Assembly: GCA_029262415.1 (NCBI GenBank) | Contig: JAJCZL010000056.1 | Location: 123,819 to 187,818 of the forward strand | Direction: 5' to 3' | DNA: 64,000 bases | Source of the DNA: Deltaproteobacteria bacterium | Lineage (GTDB): Bacteria > Desulfobacterota > Binatia > UBA1149 > JAJCZL01 | Notes under the pieces: generated by a model | What the model saw: only the letters and a program-made list of their open reading frames with translations | Database searches by the model: none | What the model was told of the DNA's origin: nothing | Part shown: one piece after another, positions 42,155 to 52,442 of the stretch | Numbering within the stretch: the first letter of the stretch is position 1 | How the letters are laid out: each line of letters opens with the position of its first letter | Translations under genes and position numbers: made by a program

Positions 42155-43029
42155 GTGGTGCGGTACGGCAAAAGCCCCTGATCGGTACCGTCGCGATCCT
42201 CGGAGTCGGTTTGATTGGTGCTTCACTGGGGGCCGCAATCAAGCGCGCCGGTGTCGCTCGGCGAGTCATTGGTGCGGGTCGCACGCGCTCCAACCTTGAT
42301 GCGGCGATTGCGGGTGGATGTATTGACGAAGCAACGACCAACGAGCGTGATGCCGTCGTCGGTGCCGATTTGGTGGTGCTCGCGGCACCAGTGGATGCGA
42401 GCGTGGGACTTCTCGAAAGGATCGTCGCCTTCCTCGCCCCCGCAGCGGTATTGACCGATGTCGGTAGCGTGAAGCGGCCGGCGTGTTTGGCTGCGGCACG
42501 CGTCGGTTTGGCAGCGCGTTTCGTCGGCGGACATCCGATGGCCGGCGGAACCGCGACGGGTGCCGTCAATGCAGATGCCGAGCTCTTCCAGGGCAAGTTG
42601 ACGTTGCTGACGCCGACTGTGCAGACGTCAGAGAGCGCTACAACAGTAGTCACTACGCTGTGGGAGCGATGCGGTGCGCGTGTCCGCTACGTTGATGCAG
42701 ATCTACACGACAGGGTCGTTGCCTCGGTGTCTCATGTTCCCCAGTTTCTCTCGGTGTGTCTGGCCGAGATGTGCGCCACCGACCCAAACGCAGAGCTTCT
42801 CGGAGATGCTGCCGCCGGTGGCTTCGCCTCGGTGACACGGCTTGCGATGAGCGACCCTGATATGTGGCTCGCAATTGCGGCGGCCAACACGGAGCCGCTC
42901 GGCGAAGCCATGGAGGCATTTGGTCGTCGTTGGCAAGAACTCACCCGCGCCGTGCGCGCGGGCGATCAGACGGTGTTGCGACTGGCGATGGAAACCGCAC
43001 GTCGATTTAAGGAGTCGACCGGTAAGTGA
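42151..43029 (+). CDS. tyrA: Prephenate dehydrogenase
   Basis: VAILGVGLIGASLGAAIKR; VGGHPMAGGTATG; SHVPQFLSV. Confidence 0.92.
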   Translation: MSGAVRQKPLIGTVAILGVGLIGASLGAAIKRAGVARRVIGAGRTRSNLDAAIAGGCIDEATTNERDAVVGADLVVLAAPVDASVGLLERIVAFLAPAAVLTDVGSVKRPACLAAARVGLAARFVGGHPMAGGTATGAVNADAELFQGKLTLLTPTVQTSESATTVVTTLWERCGARVRYVDADLHDRVVASVSHVPQFLSVCLAEMCATDPNAELLGDAAAGGFASVTRLAMSDPDMWLAIAAANTEPLGEAMEAFGRRWQELTRAVRAGDQTVLRLAMETARRFKESTGK

Positions 43030-44345
43030 GCAGCGACGTTGTGAGCATTCCGCCGGCGGCAGGTGGGTTATCGGGCTCGCTTCGGGTGCCGGGCGACAAA
43101 TCGATTGCGCACCGGGCGGTCATGTTCAACGGGTTCGGTCAGGGGACCGCCTTGGTAACCGGGCTTCCGGCCGGACTCGATGTCAACTCTACAATTGTAG
43201 CGACGAGGAAACTGGGTGCGGTAATCGAAGCGGCTCCGCAACAAGGGGTGCGCGCCCTGCGCATCCGCGGCTGTGCGATGAAACCGACGAGGCCCATTGA
43301 TCCGATTGATTGCGGGAATTCCGGAACCACTATGCGGTTGTTGGCCGGCCTCCTCTCCGGTTGCGGGATCGCGTTCGAATTGACCGGCGATGCGTCTCTC
43401 AGGCGCCGTCCGATGGGGCGTATCGCTATACCACTCAGGGAAATGGGAGCAGTGATAGTAACAGCCCCGAAAGGCCGCGCCCCTTTACGTGTGCGTCGTT
43501 CGTCGCTGCGCGGGACCCAACATCTGCTGCCCGTCGCCAGCGCGCAGGTGAAGTCGGCACTGCTATTGGCAGGTCTCAGCGCCCACGGCCGCACTTGCGT
43601 GACCGAGTCGGCTGCGACCCGCGACCACACTGAGTTGCTGCTTCGCGCGATGGGGGTCGATCTGCACGAGCAGGGCGGAGCGTTGTGCATCGACGGCCCC
43701 GTAGTGCCGCAGTGTGTGGATGTCGAAGTGCCCGGGGATCCGTCCTCCGCTGCGTTTTTTTTAGTTGCTGCGGTTTTGGTTGCGGGATCCGACATACGGA
43801 TTGATGGTGTTTGCTTGAATCCGACACGAATCGGATTTGTTCACCTGCTCAAACGCATGGGGGCAAAGATCGAGATTGAAACCACCGGTGTGTGTGGTGG
43901 CGAGGCCGTCGGCTCGCTGCGTGTTGTCACCCCCCGGACCGGGACTAAGCTGTGCGGTATCGAAATTTCGGACGCTGACGTCCCGGCGGCCATTGATGAG
44001 TTACCGATCCTTGCGGTGGCCGCCGCCGCAGCGTCCGGAAGGACTGTCATTTCGGGCGCTGCAGAACTGCGCGTCAAGGAAAGTGACCGGATTGCGTCGG
44101 TTGCGCGGTTGCTTGCGGGGTTCGGTGTTTCTGTTCAGGAACAGCCCGATGGCATGACGATCCACGGCGCCGGTGGTGCGTTCCGCGGAGCCGCGGATAG
44201 TGACCCCGCCGGTGATCACCGCATCGTGATGGCCGCGGCAGTGGCGGCGCTGCGCGCTCCGGCCGCGGTACGCATACGTGGTGCGGGTGCAGCTGCGGTC
44301 TCATACCCAGAGTTCTTCGACACGCTGGAGGGATTGCGGACGTGA
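43026..44345 (+). CDS. aroA: 3-phosphoshikimate 1-carboxyvinyltransferase (EPSP synthase)
   Basis: LRVPGDKSIAHRAVMF; DCGNSGTTMRLLAGLLS; RRPMGRIAIPL; ELRVKESDRI. Confidence 0.96.
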   Translation: MSSDVVSIPPAAGGLSGSLRVPGDKSIAHRAVMFNGFGQGTALVTGLPAGLDVNSTIVATRKLGAVIEAAPQQGVRALRIRGCAMKPTRPIDPIDCGNSGTTMRLLAGLLSGCGIAFELTGDASLRRRPMGRIAIPLREMGAVIVTAPKGRAPLRVRRSSLRGTQHLLPVASAQVKSALLLAGLSAHGRTCVTESAATRDHTELLLRAMGVDLHEQGGALCIDGPVVPQCVDVEVPGDPSSAAFFLVAAVLVAGSDIRIDGVCLNPTRIGFVHLLKRMGAKIEIETTGVCGGEAVGSLRVVTPRTGTKLCGIEISDADVPAAIDELPILAVAAAAASGRTVISGAAELRVKESDRIASVARLLAGFGVSVQEQPDGMTIHGAGGAFRGAADSDPAGDHRIVMAAAVAALRAPAAVRIRGAGAAAVSYPEFFDTLEGLRT

Positions 44346-45055
44346 GCGACAAGCAGCGACCGGTGTGCGGACCTGGGGATTCGAGCAGGGTATTTGTTGT
44401 TACCATCGACGGTCCCTCTGGAGCAGGCAAGTCGACGACGGCGCGTGCGGTTGCCGACGCGCTGGGTTTTGACACCCTAGACTCCGGCGCGCTTTACCGT
44501 GCGGTGGCGGTCGCGGCTCTGGATGCAGCCGTCGAGCTTGAAGACGATGCGGCGCTGGCCGAGTTGTTGGCCCGAATTGAGGTCCGCGCAGAGCAGGGGG
44601 GCAGGCGAATGTTTGTTGAGGGGCGCGAAGTCACCGCGAGGCTGCGCAGCGATAGAGTATCGCAAGCAGCCTCGAAGGTTTCTGCGCTACCCTCGGTCCG
44701 GCGTGCCCTGATCGACCTCCAGCGCGATGCAGTCACCCCCCCTGGGGCCGTCGTTGAAGGTCGCGATATGTCCACCGTGGTATTCCCGGATGCTCAAGTA
44801 AAGGTTTACCTTGATGCCGATGCAGGCGAGCGGGCCGTGCGCCGCACCCGTGAACTGCTGGAGCGCGGAGAGGCGGTCGAGGCCGCCTCGGTGTTGGCGG
44901 AGATGCGCCAAAGGGACGCTAGGGACAGTGGGCGCGAGAACGCCCCCCTCAGCATTGCTGAGGGGGCGCTGGTGATTGATACCACATCCCTCTCGCCCGA
45001 ACGCGTTGTTGAAATGATCGTTGCGGCGATCCCCAACGAGTTTCGCGCCAAGTAA
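44342..45055 (+). CDS. cmk: Cytidylate kinase
   Basis: VTIDGPSGAGKSTTARAVADALGFDTLDSGALYRAVA; VVEGRDMSTVVFPDA. Confidence 0.95.
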   Translation: MSDKQRPVCGPGDSSRVFVVTIDGPSGAGKSTTARAVADALGFDTLDSGALYRAVAVAALDAAVELEDDAALAELLARIEVRAEQGGRRMFVEGREVTARLRSDRVSQAASKVSALPSVRRALIDLQRDAVTPPGAVVEGRDMSTVVFPDAQVKVYLDADAGERAVRRTRELLERGEAVEAASVLAEMRQRDARDSGRENAPLSIAEGALVIDTTSLSPERVVEMIVAAIPNEFRAK

Positions 45056-45080
45056 AGCGAAATATCAGAGGAATTACCGC

Positions 45081-45109
45081 TTGAAACGGGGGGAGAAGGG
45101 CTGTATGCA
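45081..45109 (+). promoter_or_regulatory. Putative sigma70-type promoter upstream of rpsA
   Basis: TTGAAA, 17-bp spacer, TATGCA; in the cmk-rpsA intergenic gap. Confidence 0.3.
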
Positions 45110-45155
45110 CCATCTAGCCGTACGGGATCACCGGGCGGCTTCGGAGGTTCCCTAA

Positions 45156-46907
45156 TTGATATCCAATAAACCCGCGGACGAAGGATCGCACACAGACGAA
45201 ACTATGGAGAGTTTCGACGATCTCTTTGAGGCGTCCGTCATCTCAGTCCAGGTCGGCGAGATCGTAAAGGGCGACGTAGTGAGCGTCGACAGCGAAACGG
45301 TTACCGTCGACATCGGCTTCAAATCTGAAGGTCTTATCCCAGCCTCTGAGTTCTCCGACGCGTCGGACGAACTCAAGGTCAAATCCGGCGACCAAATCGA
45401 AGTCTACGTCGACTCGCTTGGTGAGCACGGCGGCCCAATAAAACTTTCTTACCAGCGAGCAAAACAATGGCGCGTCTGGAAGGTCATCGAAGAAGCACAC
45501 AACGCGAACACCACGGTTCGCGGAAAGGTTGTCGGTCGCGTCAAGGGCGGCCTGATGGTTGACGTCGGCGTGTCCGCGTTTCTGCCCGGCTCGCATGTCG
45601 ACATACGACCGACGCGCTCGCTCGATAAGTATATCGGCGAAGAAGCCGACTTCTCTGTCCTCAAGTTCAACCGTTCTCGCGGCAACGTCGTTGTCTCACG
45701 TCGCGCACTCATCGAAAAAGAGCGCGAGGTGCAACGAAGCGAAACGATGCAGGTGCTCGAAGAGGGAGTTGTTCTCGAAGGTGTCGTGAAGAACGTTACC
45801 GACTATGGTGCGTTCGTTGATCTCGGCGGCATCGACGGACTTCTCCATGTCACCGACATGAGCTGGGGGCGCGTAGGGCATCCCAGCGAAGTCGTAAAAC
45901 CCAACGATGTCGTCAAGGTCGTAGTTTTGAAAATCGACACCGAAGCTGACAAGGTCTCGCTCGGACTCAAGCAACTCGAGGACGATCCGTGGTTGACTGT
46001 AGCGGAAAGGCTCTTCCCGGGCAGCAGGGTTCGCGGCAAAGTCGTCAGCCTCGCCGACTATGGCGCGTTTGTCGAAGTGGAATCGGGCGTAGAAGGTTTA
46101 GTGCACGTATCCGAGATGTCATGGACGTCGCGTGTGCAGCACCCCTCCAAGATCGTATCCATCGGCGACGATGTCGAAGTCATCGTCTTGGCCTTGGATC
46201 CGGCAAGTCGCAGGATCTCGCTTGGGCTCAAGCAGACGATGCCCAACCCTTGGGAGCAGCTCCCGATTGATCACCCGATTGGCACGCCCCTCACGGGAAC
46301 GGTCACCAGTCTTACTGACTTCGGTGCCTTCGTTAACGTGACTGAAGGGATCGACGGGTTGATTCATGTCTCCGACATGCATTGGACCAAGAAAGTCCGC
46401 CACCCTTCTGAGGTCCTGAATAAAGGTGACGAGGTTGATTGTGTCGTGCTCGCGATCGATGTGGCCCATGAGCGTCTCTCTCTCGGCCTCAAACAGTTGG
46501 CTGAGGATCCGTGGTCGAACATGGATAACCGTTACCCGATCTCTACGCGTGTGAAGGGCAAAATCACCAATGTCACCGACTTCGGTGTGTTTGTTGAGTT
46601 GGAAGAGGGCGTCGAGGGAATGATCCACGTGTCGCAGCTCGCCAAGGACCGCGTTGACGATCCGCGCACGATGTTCAGCTCGGGTCAAGAGATAGAAGCT
46701 CAGGTCACGCAAATCGACCGCCGCGAGCGGCGCATCTCACTCAGTGTGAAATCGCTGGAGAATTCGGCCGAGAAAGAAGAGATGGAGCAATACATGGACC
46801 AGAATAAGGGTTCCTCCGGGTTCTCCCTGGCTGACATGATCAACGAGGAACTCGACCGTGGTCGTTCGGAGAAGCCTGCGAACGATGACAACGGGGGGCA
46901 GGCCTGA
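45156..46907 (+). CDS. rpsA: 30S ribosomal protein S1
   Basis: Repeated S1/OB motifs ([34 protein letters not shown] etc.); TTG start preceded by GGAGG with 8-nt spacing. Confidence 0.95.
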   Translation: MISNKPADEGSHTDETMESFDDLFEASVISVQVGEIVKGDVVSVDSETVTVDIGFKSEGLIPASEFSDASDELKVKSGDQIEVYVDSLGEHGGPIKLSYQRAKQWRVWKVIEEAHNANTTVRGKVVGRVKGGLMVDVGVSAFLPGSHVDIRPTRSLDKYIGEEADFSVLKFNRSRGNVVVSRRALIEKEREVQRSETMQVLEEGVVLEGVVKNVTDYGAFVDLGGIDGLLHVTDMSWGRVGHPSEVVKPNDVVKVVVLKIDTEADKVSLGLKQLEDDPWLTVAERLFPGSRVRGKVVSLADYGAFVEVESGVEGLVHVSEMSWTSRVQHPSKIVSIGDDVEVIVLALDPASRRISLGLKQTMPNPWEQLPIDHPIGTPLTGTVTSLTDFGAFVNVTEGIDGLIHVSDMHWTKKVRHPSEVLNKGDEVDCVVLAIDVAHERLSLGLKQLAEDPWSNMDNRYPISTRVKGKITNVTDFGVFVELEEGVEGMIHVSQLAKDRVDDPRTMFSSGQEIEAQVTQIDRRERRISLSVKSLENSAEKEEMEQYMDQNKGSSGFSLADMINEELDRGRSEKPANDDNGGQA

Positions 46908-46951
46908 CGGAATTTCCGGGGCTGACGACGGTAAGGAGAGCTTCGATCGCA

Positions 46952-47323
46952 ATGACGAAGAGAGACCTGATCGACGAGATTGTGCGTCTGCACCCGACCT
47001 TTTCGCGCCGAGACGCGGAGGTCGTGGTCAACTCGGTATTCGAGAGTATGACCGAGGCGCTGTGCGGGGGAGACCGCATCGAGATCCGTGGCTTCGGAAG
47101 CTTTGTGGTCAAGCAGCGCAAAGCGCGCGAGGGCCGCAACCCGAAGACTGGTGAGATCGTTGCAGTAGCCGCCAAACGGGTTCCGTTCTTCAAAGTGGGT
47201 AAGGAGCTACGGTTGCGTGTTGACGGAGGCGAAGACGGCGAAGGGCATTCCGCGGGCGGCGAGAACGGTAATGCCGAAGTTGAAACGGCCCCGCGTGCGG
47301 CGGCATACCCCGCGCGCACTTGA
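46952..47323 (+). CDS. HU/IHF-family DNA-binding protein (IHF beta-like) with low-complexity acidic tail
   Basis: MTKRDLIDEIVRLHPTFSRRDAEVVVNSVFESM; IEIRGFGSFVVKQRKAREGRNPKTGE. Confidence 0.92.
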   Translation: MTKRDLIDEIVRLHPTFSRRDAEVVVNSVFESMTEALCGGDRIEIRGFGSFVVKQRKAREGRNPKTGEIVAVAAKRVPFFKVGKELRLRVDGGEDGEGHSAGGENGNAEVETAPRAAAYPART

Positions 47324-47332
47324 CCGAATAAC

Positions 47333-47833
47333 GTGCGCGTCCTCTGGGCGCCGTGGCGCCTTTGCTACGTCAGCGCCGCGGACGAACAGTCCGGCTGCAT
47401 TTTCTGCGATAAGCCTGCGCTGAAAACGCCTAGCGAGCGGCGAGAGCAACTCGTCCTTTATTCTGACGACAGTATCTCGATACTCATGAACAAATTCCCG
47501 TACGCGAACGCCCACTTGATGGTTGCGCCACGGGTGCACTCTGCGGACTTTCCAGCTGTCGACGAACGTACCGCATCTATGTTGCACGTTGGTATCGGCA
47601 AGTGCATGGAAGCGATAAGCGCCGAATATCGCCCGCATGGGTTCAACATAGGTATGAATCTCGGACGCATAGCAGGCGCGGGAATAGACGACCACATGCA
47701 CTGGCACGTCGTTCCGCGCTGGGAGGGCGATACCAATTTCATGCCGGTGCTCGCTGATACTAAGGTCATGCCCGAGCATCTCGAAGAAGCCTACGACCGG
47801 CTGGTCGGACATTTTGGAGGACAGGCATCGTGA
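47333..47833 (+). CDS. HIT family hydrolase/phosphorylase
   Basis: CIFC; PYANAHLMVAPRVH; HIT triad HMHWHVVPRW. Confidence 0.93.
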   Translation: MRVLWAPWRLCYVSAADEQSGCIFCDKPALKTPSERREQLVLYSDDSISILMNKFPYANAHLMVAPRVHSADFPAVDERTASMLHVGIGKCMEAISAEYRPHGFNIGMNLGRIAGAGIDDHMHWHVVPRWEGDTNFMPVLADTKVMPEHLEEAYDRLVGHFGGQAS

Positions 47834-48375
47834 AACTACTTAGAACCGTCATTCTCGGAGTCCTCTTTCTGCTCGGGGTGTTCCTGTCCAGTGCTAACAC
47901 CGGCTCGATGAAAATCGTTTACCTGCCGCCGATGCCGTTCGGGCCGATGCCTGAGGGTGCGTCGATCGAAGTTCCGGTATTTATCGTTATTCTCGGTTCG
48001 ATCCTCGTAGGTGTGCTTATCACGGGACTCGGTGTCGCTTTTGAGCAATCTAAACTGCGCTGGTCGACGCGGAGCGCGCTCAAGCAGGCCAAACGACAGG
48101 AAGCAGAATGGGGTGCTGCCAACCGGGACGTCGCGTCGATGAAAGAGCAGGTTGCTAACGCGAACGGAGAGACCGAACGGGTGCGTGCAAAACTGCGCGA
48201 AGCAGAAGCCCAAATCGTGAAGCTGAAGCCTCCTTCCCCGGCTGCGTCTTTGGGCACCAGTCAAGGCGCGCTCGGATCTTCCGCAACGAGCGGCGCGACA
48301 GGATCGGCGGCCGATGCCGCGACGAGTTCCGTAGAGTCGAAAACTGTCGGCGAAAGCACGAGCGGACGCGGCTAG
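47830..48375 (+). CDS. LapA-domain (DUF1049) membrane protein
   Basis: Two hydrophobic segments (LLRTVILGVLFLLGVFLSSAN; VPVFIVILGSILVGVLITGLG) followed by coiled-coil. Confidence 0.7.
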   Translation: MKLLRTVILGVLFLLGVFLSSANTGSMKIVYLPPMPFGPMPEGASIEVPVFIVILGSILVGVLITGLGVAFEQSKLRWSTRSALKQAKRQEAEWGAANRDVASMKEQVANANGETERVRAKLREAEAQIVKLKPPSPAASLGTSQGALGSSATSGATGSAADAATSSVESKTVGESTSGRG

Positions 48376-48384
48376 AGACCAGGG

Positions 48385-50979
48385 ATGCAGCGCGACCCCG
48401 GTATCAAGCTGACGCCGGTCATGCAGCAGTACCTCGAGATCAAGCGCGATCACGAGGACGCGATTCTGTTTTTCCGTCTCGGGGACTTCTACGAAATGTT
48501 CTTCGAGGACGCCGAACGTGCCGCGGGTGTCCTGGATATTACGCTTACCAGTCGGAACCGTAACGCCCCCAATCCGATTCCTCTTTGCGGTGTTCCGTAC
48601 CACTCGGCACGCCCTTATATTGCCAAGCTGATCAATGCGGGACTCAAAGTGGCGATCTGCGAGCAGGTGGAGTTGCCAAGCGGGACTCAAAAGATCGCTT
48701 CGCGCAGAGTAACGAAGGTCGTGACACCGGGCACCGCCGTCGACGAAGAGAGCCTAGATTCGGACCGCAGCCGCTATCTTGCCGCGGCCGTTTGCCGTCA
48801 AGGGTGCTGGGGGCTGGCTTGGACCGATTTTTCTACCGGGGAGGTTTCGGCCGCGCAGCCGGGTACGGCGCAAGCCATGGCCGAGCAACTCGCAGCATTA
48901 TCGCCGAGCGAGTTGATCGTGCCGCCCGGCGATCTCGATGCACTACGTGCATGTGTACCGGCCGGGTTGGATATCATTCAACCGGTCGAGCACGGAGACG
49001 GGGTTGATCCGCGATTGGGAAGTACCCCGGCCGCTGCGTCTGCGCTGTCACTGTTGGACGGGTATGTCGAACGCGTGCAAGGCGAGTTCCGTGGACACAT
49101 GCGCGAGCCGGAACTACACGACGAGGGCCGCTATCTGCACTTGGACGCGGCGACGCGTACCAATCTCGAAGTCGTACAGACCCGTGGCGGCGAAAAACGT
49201 GGTTCGTTGTTTGGTGTTCTGGATGCCGCCGTGAGCCCAATGGGACGTCGGCTGACGAGGCGCTGGCTGATGCAGCCGCTTGCGCGTGCCGATACGATTG
49301 GACGGCGTTTGGATGCGGTCGAGTATTTTGTCGAGCACCTGCGGCGCCGCTCGGCTTTGCGTGAAACGCTCCGCGGGATCGGCGACCTCGAACGACTGAC
49401 AGGCCGCGTTGGTTCAGGAACTGCGGGTCCGCGCGATCTCGTCGGGTTGGCTGAAGCGCTCAGCCGAGTTGCGGACGTGCGTGGTGTTCTTGCCGGGCCT
49501 GTGGGTACGGGTGAGACCGAACCCGCCGCCGAGATCGCCGCGGCGCTGCAGGCTCTGGACCCGCTGCCGGAAATCGCCGACCTCATCCGTCGTTCGTTGG
49601 TTGATGAGCCTCCCACTCACACGCGCCATGGCGGGGTCATTCGTAGGGATTACGACGAGGCCGTCGATCGCGTGCGGGCCGTCGCCGACGCCGGCAAGGG
49701 ATGGATTGCTGCGGTCGAGGCCGATGAGCGTAAGCGTACCGGTGTAGCCACGCTCAAGGTCGGGTACAACAAGGTATTCGGCTACTACATCGAGATCAGC
49801 AAAGCCCATCAGGCGCGTGTTCCAGATGACTACGAGCGTAAGCAAACGCTGACCAATGCCGAACGCTACGTAACCCCGGCGCTAAAAGAGAAAGAGGGTG
49901 AGGTTCTCGGCGCGCAAGATCGACTGGTGTCTTTGGAGGCTGCGCTATTTGAGAAGGTAGCCAAGACCGTTGCCTGCGAACAGGCGCGTTTGGCGCGCAC
50001 TGCGGGCGCGCTCGCGGTGTTGGATGCACTCGCGGGTCTTGCGGAAACCGCCCACCGACGCGGCTACGTACGCCCGGCGATACATACCGATGGTGCGCTT
50101 GAGATAGAAGACGGGCGTCACCCGGTTGTTGAAGCGGCCATCGGCAAGGGGTTTGTCGCCAACGACTGCGCGCTCGGCGGTGACGGCACCACCCTTGTCG
50201 TCATCACCGGCCCCAACATGGCCGGCAAGTCGACCTATCTAAGGCAGACAGCATTGATCGCGCTGATGGCGCACGCCGGCAGCTTCGTGCCCGCTTCCCG
50301 CGCGCGGATTCCAGTAATGGACCGAGTTTTTACGCGCATTGGCGCTAGCGATGATCTCGCCGCCGGCCGGTCCACGTTCATGGTCGAGATGAGCGAGACC
50401 GCTGACATCCTCGCCAACATGAGTGATCGCAGTCTGGTTGTACTCGACGAAATCGGACGCGGCACCTCCACCTACGACGGCATTTCGATTGCATGGGCCG
50501 TGGCGGAAGCGTTGGTGAAGGCGCGCGTACGTACACTGTTTGCGACCCACTACCACGAGTTGGCGGCGCTGGCCGAAGAGCACGGCGCGGTCGCGAACTT
50601 TTCGGTCGCCGTAAAACGCTACAAAGGGGAGATCGTGTTTCTCTACCGAGTGCTCGCAGGTGCGGCGAGCGGCAGCTACGGAATTGATGTAGCCAAGCTC
50701 GCCGGACTCCCCCCGGCGGTGATCGCCCGCGCTTCGCTCATGCTGCAAGAACTGCAGGCCGGTGGTCGTTGCCTGGATGATGCCGGGGGACAGCTGGGTT
50801 TGTTTATCGGCAATGCAGGCGGGTCTGAAGCGTCCGTCGGGACCGGAAAAACTGCAGAGAATGCCGCCGAACGTGAGGTTTTGGACACCCTGGGGCAGGC
50901 CCGGCCGGATGCGATGACCCCGCTGGAAGCGTTGAATCTTCTCTCAGGACTTGTCCGGCGCGTCCGAAACGAGAGATAA
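48385..50979 (+). CDS. mutS: DNA mismatch repair protein MutS
   Basis: LTPVMQQYLEIKRDHEDAILFFRLGDFYEMF; VITGPNMAGKSTYLRQTALIALMAHAGSFVPA; LVVLDEIGRGTSTYDGISIAWA. Confidence 0.97.
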   Translation: MQRDPGIKLTPVMQQYLEIKRDHEDAILFFRLGDFYEMFFEDAERAAGVLDITLTSRNRNAPNPIPLCGVPYHSARPYIAKLINAGLKVAICEQVELPSGTQKIASRRVTKVVTPGTAVDEESLDSDRSRYLAAAVCRQGCWGLAWTDFSTGEVSAAQPGTAQAMAEQLAALSPSELIVPPGDLDALRACVPAGLDIIQPVEHGDGVDPRLGSTPAAASALSLLDGYVERVQGEFRGHMREPELHDEGRYLHLDAATRTNLEVVQTRGGEKRGSLFGVLDAAVSPMGRRLTRRWLMQPLARADTIGRRLDAVEYFVEHLRRRSALRETLRGIGDLERLTGRVGSGTAGPRDLVGLAEALSRVADVRGVLAGPVGTGETEPAAEIAAALQALDPLPEIADLIRRSLVDEPPTHTRHGGVIRRDYDEAVDRVRAVADAGKGWIAAVEADERKRTGVATLKVGYNKVFGYYIEISKAHQARVPDDYERKQTLTNAERYVTPALKEKEGEVLGAQDRLVSLEAALFEKVAKTVACEQARLARTAGALAVLDALAGLAETAHRRGYVRPAIHTDGALEIEDGRHPVVEAAIGKGFVANDCALGGDGTTLVVITGPNMAGKSTYLRQTALIALMAHAGSFVPASRARIPVMDRVFTRIGASDDLAAGRSTFMVEMSETADILANMSDRSLVVLDEIGRGTSTYDGISIAWAVAEALVKARVRTLFATHYHELAALAEEHGAVANFSVAVKRYKGEIVFLYRVLAGAASGSYGIDVAKLAGLPPAVIARASLMLQELQAGGRCLDDAGGQLGLFIGNAGGSEASVGTGKTAENAAEREVLDTLGQARPDAMTPLEALNLLSGLVRRVRNER

Positions 50980-51004
50980 TGGCAGTTTGCGGGGAGAAGG
51001 GATC

Positions 51005-52441
51005 TTGAAATTCTTGTCGTGGTGGAGAGGAAGCGGGTTGGCGGTAAGTGCGGTGGCCATTAGAGCTGCGTTGGCGTGGGCGCTCGTGTCGGCGTTGTCG
51101 GTTGCAGGCGTTGCTGAGGCTACGACCATCAAACGCATCCGCTCTGCGTCAGGCGACGATTTCAGTCGGATAGTCATCGACGTCGATAGTAGCGCGACCT
51201 ATCGCTACGGCCTTGTTCCGCCGTCGAGTGACGGACGTTCCGCCGCACGTTTTTACATCGATATTGACGGGGTCCGTCTTGAGCGCGGCGAGAATCCGGC
51301 CGCGGAGATTCGCGACCAGCGGATCGTCGCGGTGCGGACCGGACAGAACAAGCTGCGAACCGCACGTGTGGTTTTTGAGTTAGCGCACCCGGTCCGCACC
51401 AATGTGTTCTCGCTCCCTTCGCCCCCGCGGATTGTCATCGATCTCACCGATCGGCCCGGCGTTAAGGTGCAGGAGTTGGCATCGAAAACGCTTTCGATCG
51501 GAGAAGCGCCCAAGTCCGCTTCTCCTCGGTCGGTTCCGTCCCTTGGCGGACCTCGCCGCAGCGCCGCGCCGGGCGTCCCCAGTCCGCCTTCGGGCGTCGG
51601 CACTCTCGCGGGATCACCACGCGGATCTCCTGCGCTACGTCCGCCGCCTACGCGTGAAGCGGCTTTGCATACTTCGCATCCTAGCGGTCCTGTGCGCGGC
51701 CGATCGGTCGTGCCGCCTCCGCCTGTGCTGCGCAGAAGGCCGCGCATCGTTATCGATGCCGGGCACGGGGGTAAAGACCCCGGAGCCAAGGGTCTCAAAG
51801 GCGTTGTCGAGAAGGACGTCGTGTTGGATATCGCCAAGCGCGTCGCCAGCAAGCTCAAGTCGCGCATGGACGTCGATGTGTTCATGACCCGGACCAAGGA
51901 TGAATATATCCCACTGGACCATCGCAAAGATCTCGCCAACCAAGCCGAGGCAGACCTGTTCGTATCGATCCACGCGAACGCCGGTCGCAACTCGCGTGCG
52001 CACGGGATCGAAAGCTACTATCTCAAGAACACCAATGACCGCGCCACGCTGCGCTTGGCCAAACTCGAGAACGGGATCGGCGACCTAATCAAGGGCCATG
52101 ACGTATCAACCGATGCTGATCTGCCCTACATACTTTCAGACATGGTTCAGGGCCAAAAAGAGTCGGATTCCATCGTTTTGGCTAACCACATCCAGCGCGA
52201 GTTGGTCTCGCACCTGCGTCCGCGCTATCCCTCGGTGAAGAACCTGGGAGTTAAGCAGGGGCCGTTTTTGGTGCTTGACGGTACGCTGATGGCGAGTACC
52301 CTGGTCGAGATTGGTTTCGTGACAAATGCGACCGAAGCCGGCCGCGTGGGCTCGCCCACTTACCGTGAATCGCTGTCCGAAGGCGTGTACCGCGGCATCA
52401 AGCGCTACTTTGAAGACTCCAAGGTTCCGGGTCTCCAGTAG
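51005..52441 (+). CDS. amiC: N-acetylmuramoyl-L-alanine amidase (AMIN + Amidase_3)
   Basis: TTG start with GGGGAGAAGGG upstream; signal-like TM; AMIN domain; IVIDAGHGGKDPGAKG; FVSIHANAGRN; LVEIGFVTNATE. Confidence 0.92.
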   Translation: MKFLSWWRGSGLAVSAVAIRAALAWALVSALSVAGVAEATTIKRIRSASGDDFSRIVIDVDSSATYRYGLVPPSSDGRSAARFYIDIDGVRLERGENPAAEIRDQRIVAVRTGQNKLRTARVVFELAHPVRTNVFSLPSPPRIVIDLTDRPGVKVQELASKTLSIGEAPKSASPRSVPSLGGPRRSAAPGVPSPPSGVGTLAGSPRGSPALRPPPTREAALHTSHPSGPVRGRSVVPPPPVLRRRPRIVIDAGHGGKDPGAKGLKGVVEKDVVLDIAKRVASKLKSRMDVDVFMTRTKDEYIPLDHRKDLANQAEADLFVSIHANAGRNSRAHGIESYYLKNTNDRATLRLAKLENGIGDLIKGHDVSTDADLPYILSDMVQGQKESDSIVLANHIQRELVSHLRPRYPSVKNLGVKQGPFLVLDGTLMASTLVEIGFVTNATEAGRVGSPTYRESLSEGVYRGIKRYFEDSKVPGLQ

Positions 52442-52442
52442 T

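Noticed and set aside
47836-48690. 284-aa minus-strand ORF across lapA-like/mutS junction
   Set aside because: Antisense to two sense genes; composition artefact.
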